Positions 1-7,197 of a stretch of DNA of 21,795 bases are shown in pieces. The stretch lies in assembly GCA_040289115.1 (NCBI GenBank), contig PSKS01000040.1, forward strand, positions 1-21,795. The letters are read 5' to 3'. Source of the DNA: JAUQQI01 sp040289115 (lineage in GTDB: Bacteria > Chloroflexota > Dehalococcoidia > JAUQQI01). The stretch's first letter is position 1, and every line of letters begins with the position of its first letter. The position numbers and the translations under genes are program-made. The notes below the pieces were generated by a model. That model was not told the origin of the DNA. It worked only from the letters and a program-made list of their open reading frames with translations, and searched no databases.

Positions 1-1637
1 GAGCGGCTACCGTAGGTCCCGAGGCCGAAGGGGATGGCAGCCGTGTCCCCGTGGACGACTTCCACGTCGTCCAGGGGGATGCCGAACTGGTCGGCGATGG
101 CCTGGGCAAAGGTGGTCTCGTGGCCCTGGCCGTGGGTGTGGGAGCCGGTGAAGAGGGTCACCTTACCGGTGGGGTGGACCCGAACGATGGCGCTTTCGAA
201 AAGGCCAGCCTGGGCACCCAGGGAGACGGCGATCTGGGATGGGGCGGCGCCCGTCACCTCCACGTAGGTTGAAAGGCCGATGCCGATATACCGGCCCTGC
301 TCCCGGAGCCGCCGCTGCTCCTCCCGCAGCTGCCGGTAGCCGACCAACTCCAGGGCTCGTTCCAAGGTAGCCGGGTAGTTGCCGCTGTCGTAAACGAAGG
401 CCATGGGCGTCTGGTAGTTCTCGAAGGGCTCTAGCACATTGCGGCGCCGGACCTCCGCCGGGTCCATATTGAGCTCCCGGGCGACCAGGTCCACCATTCG
501 CTCCAGCAGGTAGGTGGCCTCCGGCCGGCCGGCGCCCCGGGTTGCGTCGGCCGGGGTGGTATTAGTAAAAACCCCGTAGACCTCGGCGCTGACGTTTGGC
601 AGCTTGTACGGCCCGTGGAGCATGGGAACGTATAGAAACGTGGGAATCAGGGGCCCGAAGGGGGAGATGTAGGCACCGAGGTTGGCGTAGGTGGTCACCT
701 TCAGGCCGGTTATGGTGCCGTCCTTCTTGTAGGCGGCCTCAAAGTAGGTTATGTGGTCCCGGCCGTGGATGGTGGCCCGCAGGTACTCGCTGCGGGTCTC
801 CACCCATTTGACCGGCCGGCCCAGCTTCATTGCGGCGTAGCAGGCCACCACCTCGTCTGGGTAGAGGTAGATCTTCGTGCCGAAGCCCCCGCCCACATCC
901 GGGGCGATGACCCGGATTTTATGCTCGGGATAGTTCATGGTCAGGGCCAGCAGTAGCCGGATCAGGTGGGGATTCTGGTTGGTGTTGTAAAGGGTGAGCT
1001 CGCCGGTGGCCGGGTGGAAGACAGCCAGGGCCGCCCGGGGCTCCACGGAGCTTCCGCTCACCCGGTGGTTAATGACCTTCTGGCGGACCACCCCGTCGGC
1101 CTCGGCAAAGGCCTGGTCGACGTTCCCGCCGGAGAGGACAAACTTAAAGCAGATGTTATTAGGGGCCTCATCGTGGACCAGGGGAGCACCCGGTTTGGTG
1201 GCGGCCTCCTGGTCGACCACGGCCGGCAGGGGCTCGTACTCCACGTCGATGAGGCTAAGGGCGTCGTAGGCAGTGTAGCGGTCGGCGGCCACCACCGCCG
1301 CCACCCCATCCCCCACGTAGCGGGCCTTATCCACGGCCAGGGGGTAGTGGGGCACGAGCCGTATGTCGGGCAGAAGCCAGCCGACCGGGATCGACCCGAT
1401 GCCGTCCCGGCGCAGGTCTTCCCCCGTAAAAACGGCCAGGACGCCGGGGTGGGCCCTGGCCCGGCTGGCGTCGATTTTCTTTATTCGGGCGTGGGCGTAC
1501 GGGCTTCTAAGGATGGCCAGGTAGACGGCACCGACGAACTTTAAGTTGTCGACGTAAGTGCCCTGGCCGGTAATAAACCTGGGGTCCTCTCGGCGCTTGA
1601 CCGCTGCTCCAAGGGGCCGTTCTGGTGCCTGAACCAT
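1..1637 (-). CDS. Xanthine dehydrogenase/CoxL-family molybdopterin-binding large subunit (3' part missing)
   Basis: This is the catalytic large subunit of a molybdenum hydroxylase, which oxidises a substrate at the Mo-pterin cofactor and passes electrons to the 2Fe-2S subunit encoded just upstream. The first 545 codons are visible and the gene runs off the left edge; family members are usually about 750-800 residues. The start ATG at 1637 follows a good GGAGGAGG Shine-Dalgarno. The N-terminus carries the usual VKRREDPRFITGQGTYVDN block. The cofactor motif DVGGGFGTK lies at residues 247-255. The active-site loop reads DATRGAGRPEA (A365-R371 and following), which is the form-II AxRGAGR type. 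The AYRCSFR loop of true form-I CO dehydrogenase is absent, so CO is an unlikely substrate. The loop has Thr where Tyr is usual. The gene is third in the operon after the CoxG-like and 2Fe-2S genes, 37 bp behind the latter. No FAD (CoxM) subunit is visible; it may lie beyond the edge. Confidence 0.93.
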   Translation of the reverse strand, partial: MVQAPERPLGAAVKRREDPRFITGQGTYVDNLKFVGAVYLAILRSPYAHARIKKIDASRARAHPGVLAVFTGEDLRRDGIGSIPVGWLLPDIRLVPHYPLAVDKARYVGDGVAAVVAADRYTAYDALSLIDVEYEPLPAVVDQEAATKPGAPLVHDEAPNNICFKFVLSGGNVDQAFAEADGVVRQKVINHRVSGSSVEPRAALAVFHPATGELTLYNTNQNPHLIRLLLALTMNYPEHKIRVIAPDVGGGFGTKIYLYPDEVVACYAAMKLGRPVKWVETRSEYLRATIHGRDHITYFEAAYKKDGTITGLKVTTYANLGAYISPFGPLIPTFLYVPMLHGPYKLPNVSAEVYGVFTNTTPADATRGAGRPEATYLLERMVDLVARELNMDPAEVRRRNVLEPFENYQTPMAFVYDSGNYPATLERALELVGYRQLREEQRRLREQGRYIGIGLSTYVEVTGAAPSQIAVSLGAQAGLFESAIVRVHPTGKVTLFTGSHTHGQGHETTFAQAIADQFGIPLDDVEVVHGDTAAIPFGLGTYGSR

Positions 1638-1674
1638 CTTAGCCTCCTCCGGATCATGCTTCTGAAAAACCGGT

Positions 1675-2169
1675 TCAGTCTGCCGGGGTAGCAGCCGGGG
1701 CGCCACCCCGCATCAGCTCGGCGGCGTACTGGATGGCCTTGACGATGTTGTGGTAGCCAGTGCACCGGCAGATGTTGCCCTCCAGGGCGTGGCGGATCTG
1801 CTCCTCGGTCGGGTTCGGATTCATCTGGAGGAAGTGATAGGCCGTCATGATCATGCCTGGGGTACAGTAGCCGCACTGGAGGCCGTGCTTCTCCCAGAAG
1901 GCCTGCTGAATCGGGTGAAGCTGGCCGTCCTTGGCCAGGCCCTCGACGGTCAGGATTTCGGACCCGTCACACTGGACAGCCAGGAAGGTGCAAGACTTGG
2001 CCGCCCGGCCGTTCAGGATGACGGTGCAGGCCCCGCACTGGCTAGTGTCGCACCCGATGTTAGTGCCGGTGAGGCCGGCCACCTCCCGGATGAAATGGAC
2101 TAAGAGAAGCCTCGGCTCCACATCCGCTTCGTGGACAACTCCGTTGATGCGAATTGAAACCCTGGCCAT
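1675..2169 (-). CDS. 2Fe-2S iron-sulfur subunit of molybdenum hydroxylase (CoxS/XdhC-type small subunit)
   Basis: This is a 164-residue electron-transfer subunit that relays electrons from the Mo-pterin centre to an FAD subunit or other acceptor in the cytoplasm. The N-terminal plant-type ferredoxin domain has the cysteine pattern GCDTSQCGACTV plus a later Cys (SCTFL). The C-terminal helical domain carries the second cluster in QCGYCTPGM and ICRCTGY. Length and motif order match CoxS exactly. The ATG at 2169 has a GAAAGG Shine-Dalgarno. The gene sits 25 bp after the CoxG-like gene and 37 bp before the large subunit, so the three genes are almost certainly one transcript. Substrate specificity cannot be read from this subunit. 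Confidence 0.95.
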   Translation of the reverse strand: MARVSIRINGVVHEADVEPRLLLVHFIREVAGLTGTNIGCDTSQCGACTVILNGRAAKSCTFLAVQCDGSEILTVEGLAKDGQLHPIQQAFWEKHGLQCGYCTPGMIMTAYHFLQMNPNPTEEQIRHALEGNICRCTGYHNIVKAIQYAAELMRGGAPAATPAD

Positions 2170-2194
2170 AACCTTTCAGCTACCCCCTTTCTAG

Positions 2195-2644
2195 TTATTT
2201 TTGCAGCCGGGAATTGACCTCGGCCTCGAGGGATTTAAAGCCCTGGTCCATGAGCATCGCGGCCGTGGCCTCGACCAGCCGCTGGCCGACACTGGCCAGC
2301 AGGCCGCCGATAACCACATCCCCCCGGAAGATGAGGGTAGTCCGCCCGTCGGCGGGGACGAGCTCCACTTCGCCGTCACCCCGGACAAAGCCGGGGCCGC
2401 CCCGCATCTCCGTCTGGAGCCGGTATCTCCTGGGGGGCTCTTTCTCGGTGATCTTGACGTACCCGCTAAAGGAGCCTCGCACCGGGCCGATCCCGACGCT
2501 GGCGGTCAGGTTGTACTCATCGGGCCCGACCTCTTCCAGCTTCTGCACCCCGGGCAGAACCTTGGAGATCACGGTGGGATCTAAGATGAGGTTCCAGAGG
2601 GTTTCCTGGTCAACGGCGAAGGTGTATTGCTTCTCCACCCGCAT
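2195..2644 (-). CDS. CoxG-like SRPBCC family protein
   Basis: This 149-residue protein belongs to the SRPBCC/START-like fold (carbon monoxide dehydrogenase subunit G family, CoxG). CoxG proteins are linked to assembly or membrane recruitment of molybdenum hydroxylases; they are not catalytic subunits. The sequence shows the typical opening (VEKQYTFAVDQETLWNLILD), a PGVQKLE segment, a central GPVRGSFSGYVKI strand and a C-terminal helix with GGLLASVGQRLVEATA. The ATG at 2644 is preceded by AAGGAG at good spacing. It is the first gene of the operon, directly behind a recognisable promoter. The unusual order (G, then S, then L) puts the accessory gene first. Confidence 0.88.
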   Translation of the reverse strand: MRVEKQYTFAVDQETLWNLILDPTVISKVLPGVQKLEEVGPDEYNLTASVGIGPVRGSFSGYVKITEKEPPRRYRLQTEMRGGPGFVRGDGEVELVPADGRTTLIFRGDVVIGGLLASVGQRLVEATAAMLMDQGFKSLEAEVNSRLQK

Positions 2645-2695
2645 GACTCAAACTCCTTTTTTTTGAGGCCGCCCAGCCGACCCTGAACCCGGTCT

Positions 2696-2725
2696 ATTAT
2701 TGGTCGCGGGGACTTAGACTGTCAA
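2696..2725 (-). promoter_or_regulatory. Sigma70-type promoter of the molybdenum hydroxylase operon
   Basis: On the minus strand a perfect TTGACA (-35, at 2725-2720) is followed by an 18-bp spacer and AATAAT (-10, at 2701-2696, 5 of 6 consensus). Transcription would begin near 2689, giving a leader of about 45 nt before the CoxG-like start at 2644. The intergenic region is only about 145 bp and also has to hold the promoter of the divergent JAMM gene, for which I see no clear match. Confidence 0.65.
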
Positions 2726-2789
2726 GCGCGGCGGCTGCCGGTTTGGATTAAAATACATAGTGGGCATTTTTAGCCTCCGACCGGAGACG

Positions 2790-3209
2790 ATGGCTTTCAG
2801 GTTGCCGAAGGCCTACGCCGATGCGATGGTCGCCCACGCCCAGGCCGAGGCCCCCAACGAGTGCTGCGGGGTGTTGGCCGGGAAGGACGGCAAAATCGTC
2901 AAGCTTTACCGGTGCACCAACGTCGAGCAGAGCCCGTATCGGTACAGCGTCGATCCCAAAGAGCTTATCAAAATCGACCAGGAGATTCGCGAAAACGACT
3001 GGGAGTGGCTGGGCATATACCATTCCCACACCCACACCGAGGCCTACCCCTCGGCCACTGACATCCGCCTGGCCTACTGGCCCGACACCCTTTACTTCAT
3101 AATTTCATTAAAAGACCCTGACCGGCCGGTGCTCCGGGCCTTTTACATCCGGGACGGCCGGGTCGAAGAGGTCCCGGTGGAAATCGTGCCGGAACAAGCC
3201 CCCGGCTGA
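2790..3209 (+). CDS. JAMM/MPN+ domain zinc metallopeptidase (Mov34/PAD-1 family)
   Basis: This 139-residue stand-alone JAMM domain protein is a zinc-dependent isopeptidase or peptidase. Bacterial relatives (the Mec+ type) remove residues from ubiquitin-like sulfur carrier proteins in cysteine or cofactor synthesis. All metal and catalytic positions are present: E24 in PNECCGVL, then H78-S-H80, seven residues, S88, two residues, D91, fitting the canonical E...HxH(x7)Sx2D signature. I chose ATG 2790, with GGAG just upstream, over an in-frame GTG at 2760 that has no Shine-Dalgarno. The stop TGA overlaps the ATG of the next gene by one base, suggesting translational coupling. No ThiS/MoaD-like carrier or cysteine synthase gene lies beside it here, so the substrate is open. 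Confidence 0.9.
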   Translation: MAFRLPKAYADAMVAHAQAEAPNECCGVLAGKDGKIVKLYRCTNVEQSPYRYSVDPKELIKIDQEIRENDWEWLGIYHSHTHTEAYPSATDIRLAYWPDTLYFIISLKDPDRPVLRAFYIRDGRVEEVPVEIVPEQAPG

Positions 3210-3511
3210 TGACGACCCTTCGAGTCCAGGTTTTCGACGGCCGCGGCCGGGCCGTGGCCACCTTAAGCTACTTTGACGGGCGGCTCGCCTTCGCCGGCCC
3301 CGACTGGGCCCGGAAAGCCCTCGAGATGGCCTGTCCCGAAGCCTTTGACGGTGAGGGTGAGGTGACAGAGGCCGAATTTCGGCTGCTGGCCGCCGCCCTC
3401 TGGGAGGCCGCTGCCCGGCACGGCTACGACCTGCGGTCGCCACCCCCGCCGGAGGCCAGCCCGGTGGGCCTCCTCCGCCGCCTCTTCGGCCGTCTTCGTC
3501 ACAACCCTTGA
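3209..3511 (+). CDS. Hypothetical protein, 100 residues, coupled to the JAMM peptidase
   Basis: I do not recognise this family. The 100-residue product starts MTTLRVQVFDGRGRAVATL, which looks like a small beta-hairpin. It continues with an alpha-helical, Ala-rich middle (about residues 50-73), a proline-rich linker (RSPPPPEASP) and a basic C-terminal tail (RRLFGRLRHNP). It has no signal peptide, no membrane segment, no cysteine pair and no C-terminal Gly-Gly, so it is not an obvious ubiquitin-like sulfur carrier. The ATG overlaps the JAMM stop codon (TGATG), so it is probably translated by reinitiation. This supports a working link with the JAMM protein. recG begins 39 bp downstream. The reading frame has the same GC-rich third positions as its neighbours, supporting that it is a real gene. 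Confidence 0.7.
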   Translation: MTTLRVQVFDGRGRAVATLSYFDGRLAFAGPDWARKALEMACPEAFDGEGEVTEAEFRLLAAALWEAAARHGYDLRSPPPPEASPVGLLRRLFGRLRHNP

Positions 3512-3550
3512 CTCTAGTTTTGCCCGGCCGTTAGACTGAAACCTGGCAGG

Positions 3551-6013
3551 ATGACGGCACAAACTCGCGGTCCGGCAGAGCTTCTCGACCGCTTTTGTCA
3601 GGTCATTGAGCTTGAGCTGAAACGGGGCGGCCAAGACCAGACCGTCGAGGGCGGCCTCGACGGGTTTCTTGTCAACTGGCGGCGACTGGCCGCTGCCCAG
3701 AACCTGTTGACGGGCTTCCCCGAACTGGAAAGCTATGCCGCCCTCGACCCGGATAGCCGAATCGTCTGGCTGGAGCAGGCTCGCCAGTGGGCCCGCGCCA
3801 TCCGGGCTGCCCTCCACCGAGCCCCCCCGTCGGTCACGCCCACCCCCCGCCAGGCCGGGCGGCGTCCGGCGGCCCCGAGCCTCACCCCGGAAGACTCCGT
3901 TACCCGGTTACCCCGGGTCGACCGGGTTACCGCCCTGCGGCTGGGCCGCCTCGGCATCAAAACCGTCCGGGACTTGGTTTACCACTTCCCTTTCCGCTAC
4001 GAGGACTGGAGCCGCGTCCGGAAAATCGCCGAGCTTAGGCCCCACGAGGAGGCCACCGTCGTTGGTCGCATCATCGCCGTCCAGGCCACCCGCCTGGGTG
4101 CCCGAGGCCTGCCGGCCACGGAGGTCCTGGTCGCCGACGAAACCGGAACCCTGCGAGTCGTCTGGTTCAACCAGCCCTACCTGGCCCGCACCTTCAAAAC
4201 CGGCACGACCCTGGTCCTGAGCGGCCGGACCGAATACTTCCGGGGAGTAAAGGTCTTTGAGTCCCCCGAATACGAAGTCTACGACGGGGCCGACGAACTT
4301 CTGCACACCGGCCGGCTGGTGCCCATCTACCGGGTCACCGAGGGGTTGACTCCCAAAACCCTGCGCCGGCTCATCAAGACCGCCCTCGACGTCTGTCTGA
4401 ACGCCATTCCCGACGGCCTGCCAGCCTGGCTCCGGGCCGAGTTCGACCTGGTGGACCTGGCCACCGCCCTGCGGCAGATTCACTTTCCAGATGACTACGT
4501 TGCCTTACGTTCCGCCCGGCGCCGGCTGGCCTTCGAGGAGCTTTTCTACATTCAGGTTCTGGTGTTAAGTCGGCGCCGGCAGGCCGAGGTCGGGGCCACG
4601 GCCCCCCGCCTTCAGGGCGGGCAGGGACTGGTGAGTGCCTTCATCGCCGCCCTGCCCTTTAAACTTACCACCGCCCAGGAGCGGGTCCTTGGGGAAGTGC
4701 TAGCCGACCTGGGCCGGGACCGGCCGATGAACCGGCTGCTCCAGGGGGATGTGGGCAGCGGCAAGACGGTGGTGGCGGCGGCGGCCATGCTGGTAGCCGT
4801 GGGCAGCGGTTACCAGGCCGCCCTGATGGCCCCGACGGAGATCCTGGCCGAACAGCATTTCAGCACCCTAGTGGGCCTCCTATCGGGCCTGCCTGACGGC
4901 CTGCGGCCGAGGGTCGGGCTGCTCACGGCCAGTTTAGCCCGGGTCTGGCCCCGGCCCGAGTCCCAGCCCGCCCTTTTTGAATCGGGCCCGGCCGGGGATA
5001 ACGGGCGGGTGCGGCGGGAGGAGCTTTACCGGCTTCTCCAGACCGGCGAGGTAGACATCGTGGTCGGAACCCACGCCCTCATCCAGGAAACTGTCGCCTT
5101 TTCAAAGCTGGGTCTGGTGATTGTGGACGAACAGCACCGGTTCGGGGTGGTCCAGCGCAGCGCCCTCCGCCGGAAGGGGGAGAACCCCCACGTCCTGGTG
5201 ATGACGGCCACCCCGATCCCCCGCAGCCTGGCCCTCACCCTTTACGGCGACCTCGACCTCTCCATCATCGACGAGCTTCCCCCCGGCCGGAAGCCGGTGA
5301 AGACCAGGCTCATCGAGCCGGAGCGCCGCCACCGGGTCTATCAGTTCATCCGCCAGCAAGTGGAGCGGGGTTTCCAGGCCTTCGTCATCTGCCCCCTCAT
5401 CGAGGAGTCCGAGGCCCTCCAGGTTAAGGCGGCCGAGGCGGAATTCGAGCGGCTGCGCACCGAGGTCTTCCCGGACCTGCGGGTGGGCCTCCTCCACGGC
5501 CGGATGGCGGCGGCCGAAAAGGAACGTGTGATGCGGGCCTTCCGGGACCGGGAGCTGGATATCCTGGTGGCCACACCGGTGGTGGAGGTGGGTATTGATA
5601 TTCCCAACGCCACGGTGATGGTCATTGAGGGGGCCGAGCGGTTCGGACTCGCCCAGCTCCACCAGCTCCGGGGCCGGGTAGGGCGCGGCGAGGCCGACTC
5701 CTACTGCGTTCTACTGACCGAAAACGCCTCGGCTGAGGCCGTCGAACGGCTCCGGCTGGTGGAACGGTCCCACAACGGCCTCGAGCTGGCCGAGGCCGAC
5801 CTGAGGATGCGGGGACCGGGCGAATACTTCGGCACCCGCCAAAGCGGCCTGCCCGACCTGAAGCTGGCCCAGGTCTCCGACCTCTCCCTGCTGGAGCTGG
5901 CCCGGGAGGCGGCCCGCCGACTGCTTACCCGGGACCCGGATTTGAGCCAGCCGGAGCATCAGGCTATTCTGAGTCGGCTGCATGGGATGCCCCTTTCGGT
6001 GGAAGTAAGTTAA
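3551..6013 (+). CDS. recG: ATP-dependent DNA helicase RecG
   Basis: RecG is a superfamily 2 DNA helicase that regresses stalled replication forks and processes branched recombination intermediates. The 820-residue product is longer than the roughly 690 of E. coli. The surplus is a helical N-terminal extension (about residues 1-120) with a conserved-looking GGLDGFLVNWRRL segment, as seen in Thermotoga-like and Chloroflexota RecG. The wedge/OB domain follows, opened by the HhH-like stretch VTALRLGRLGIKTVRDLVYHFPFRY. Helicase motifs are all present: Walker A GDVGSGKT (399-406), the DEQH box (526-529), MTATPIPRSLALT, and the C-terminal VEVGIDIPNATVMVIEGAERFGL and LHQLRGRVGRG. The C-terminal TRB-like part is intact. 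The Shine-Dalgarno before ATG 3551 is weak. Confidence 0.97.
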   Translation: MTAQTRGPAELLDRFCQVIELELKRGGQDQTVEGGLDGFLVNWRRLAAAQNLLTGFPELESYAALDPDSRIVWLEQARQWARAIRAALHRAPPSVTPTPRQAGRRPAAPSLTPEDSVTRLPRVDRVTALRLGRLGIKTVRDLVYHFPFRYEDWSRVRKIAELRPHEEATVVGRIIAVQATRLGARGLPATEVLVADETGTLRVVWFNQPYLARTFKTGTTLVLSGRTEYFRGVKVFESPEYEVYDGADELLHTGRLVPIYRVTEGLTPKTLRRLIKTALDVCLNAIPDGLPAWLRAEFDLVDLATALRQIHFPDDYVALRSARRRLAFEELFYIQVLVLSRRRQAEVGATAPRLQGGQGLVSAFIAALPFKLTTAQERVLGEVLADLGRDRPMNRLLQGDVGSGKTVVAAAAMLVAVGSGYQAALMAPTEILAEQHFSTLVGLLSGLPDGLRPRVGLLTASLARVWPRPESQPALFESGPAGDNGRVRREELYRLLQTGEVDIVVGTHALIQETVAFSKLGLVIVDEQHRFGVVQRSALRRKGENPHVLVMTATPIPRSLALTLYGDLDLSIIDELPPGRKPVKTRLIEPERRHRVYQFIRQQVERGFQAFVICPLIEESEALQVKAAEAEFERLRTEVFPDLRVGLLHGRMAAAEKERVMRAFRDRELDILVATPVVEVGIDIPNATVMVIEGAERFGLAQLHQLRGRVGRGEADSYCVLLTENASAEAVERLRLVERSHNGLELAEADLRMRGPGEYFGTRQSGLPDLKLAQVSDLSLLELAREAARRLLTRDPDLSQPEHQAILSRLHGMPLSVEVS

Positions 6014-6015
6014 GG

Positions 6016-6032
6016 TGCCCGGCGGCCGGGCA
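6016..6032 (+). other. GC-rich hairpin after recG
   Basis: A perfect 7-bp inverted repeat, TGCCCGG and CCGGGCA around a 3-nt loop, begins two bases after the recG stop codon. It has no T-tract, so it is not a standard intrinsic terminator. It may slow RNA decay or partly attenuate transcription into the next gene, which starts at 6061. Confidence 0.35.
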
Positions 6033-6060
6033 TAACACCGACTTCCCAACAGGAGCAGCG

Positions 6061-7197
6061 ATGAGAAGGGTAAAACTTTTGCGTCTGCTGACGGTGATGG
6101 CAGTCCTGGGGGTGGGTTGTATTGGCCCCTTCGCCCCAAAGCCGCCCCTGATGACCAGCCCCGACTACGGAATCCAGGTTTTTCTTTGGGGCCAGCCTGA
6201 CACCACCGAGCGTGACCTGGAGCTGGTGAAAAGACTTGGGTTCCGCTGGGTGAAGCAGATGTTCCAGTGGAACTATATCGAAGGGAAGGGTAAGGGGCAG
6301 TTCGAGTGGCACGAGCCGGACCGGATCGTGGAGGCGGTGCAGCGGGCCGGCCTTAAGCTTTTGGCCCGGGTGGACATACCCCCTGATTGGGCCCTCCCTC
6401 CCGACCACCAGAAGGGCACCCACGGGCCGCCGGCCAATCCCCAGGATTTCGGCGACTTTTTAAACGCCCTGGCCCGGCGGTATAGGGGGCGGATTCAGGC
6501 CTATCAGATCTGGAACGAGCCGAACCTGGCCCGGGAATGGGGGGGCAAAAGTCCCGCCCCCCAGGGCTTCGTGGAGCTCCTTAAGGTGGCCTACCAGGCC
6601 ATCAAAGCGGCCGACCCCGACGCCCTGGTGATATCCGGGGGCCTTTCCCCCACCACCGCCCCGCCCCCCCTGGCCGTGCCCGACATCCAGTACCTGCGGG
6701 AGATGTACCGGCTGGGAGCCCAGAACTACTTCGACGCCCTGGGCGTCCACGCCGCCGGGTACAAGGCCCCGCCGGAGATGGACCCCGACGAGGTCGCCCG
6801 GAACCCTGAGCTTACAAATTATGACAAGAGCCCGGTAGAATTAAAGCGCAGCTATAGTTTCCGGCACGTTGAGGACTACCGGAAGGTGATGGTGGAGTTC
6901 GGGGATGACAAAAAGCAGATTGTGATCCTGGAGTTCGGCTGGACCTTCGACCCCCGGCCTAACTCACCGTACCGGTGGCATGCGGTCACTCCGGAGCAGC
7001 AGGCTGAGTACATTGTCCGGGCCTACCGGTGGGCGGCCCAAAACTGGCGGCCCTGGGTAGGCCTGATGAGCCTAATTTACATCTGCGCACCTTACTGGAC
7101 CCCCAGCGACGAACAGTATTACTGGAGCATCACCGACGAGAAGGGCAACCCACGTCCCGCCTACCTGGCCCTACAGGCAATGGAGAAAGTGAGATGA
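6061..7197 (+). CDS. Clan GH-A-like glycoside hydrolase fold protein, exported
   Basis: The 378-residue product has a basic N-terminus and a hydrophobic stretch ending in Cys20 (about residues 6-20). This is a signal peptide and possibly a lipoprotein signal, although the -3 position is Gly and not Leu, so the lipobox is imperfect. The mature part reads as a (beta/alpha)8 barrel. RLGFRWVKQMFQWNYIE is the first barrel segment. WNEPN (W151-N155) supplies the acid/base Glu153 at the end of strand 4, and VILEFGW supplies Glu291, the likely nucleophile at strand 7. This spacing fits retaining glycosidases of clan GH-A (GH5/GH39/GH42-like). The true substrate cannot be told. The ATG has GGAG at good spacing. 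The gene end overlaps the argS start (ATGA), so it seems cotranscribed with housekeeping genes, an odd place for a surface glycosidase. Confidence 0.75.
   Translation: MRRVKLLRLLTVMAVLGVGCIGPFAPKPPLMTSPDYGIQVFLWGQPDTTERDLELVKRLGFRWVKQMFQWNYIEGKGKGQFEWHEPDRIVEAVQRAGLKLLARVDIPPDWALPPDHQKGTHGPPANPQDFGDFLNALARRYRGRIQAYQIWNEPNLAREWGGKSPAPQGFVELLKVAYQAIKAADPDALVISGGLSPTTAPPPLAVPDIQYLREMYRLGAQNYFDALGVHAAGYKAPPEMDPDEVARNPELTNYDKSPVELKRSYSFRHVEDYRKVMVEFGDDKKQIVILEFGWTFDPRPNSPYRWHAVTPEQQAEYIVRAYRWAAQNWRPWVGLMSLIYICAPYWTPSDEQYYWSITDEKGNPRPAYLALQAMEKVR

Noticed and set aside
966..1544. A 192-codon open frame on the plus strand opposite the molybdenum hydroxylase gene
   Set aside because: It lies fully antisense to conserved large-subunit codons, has a low-complexity Gly/Val-rich product and no recognisable domain. 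It is a shadow of GC-rich coding sequence.
1..2644. Aerobic CO dehydrogenase (form I coxMSL)
   Set aside because: The large subunit lacks the AYRCSFR loop, and no coxM or coxDEF genes are seen in the window.
2760..2789. GTG 2760 as the start of the JAMM gene
   Set aside because: There is no Shine-Dalgarno before it, and ATG 2790 with GGAG gives the usual family N-terminus.
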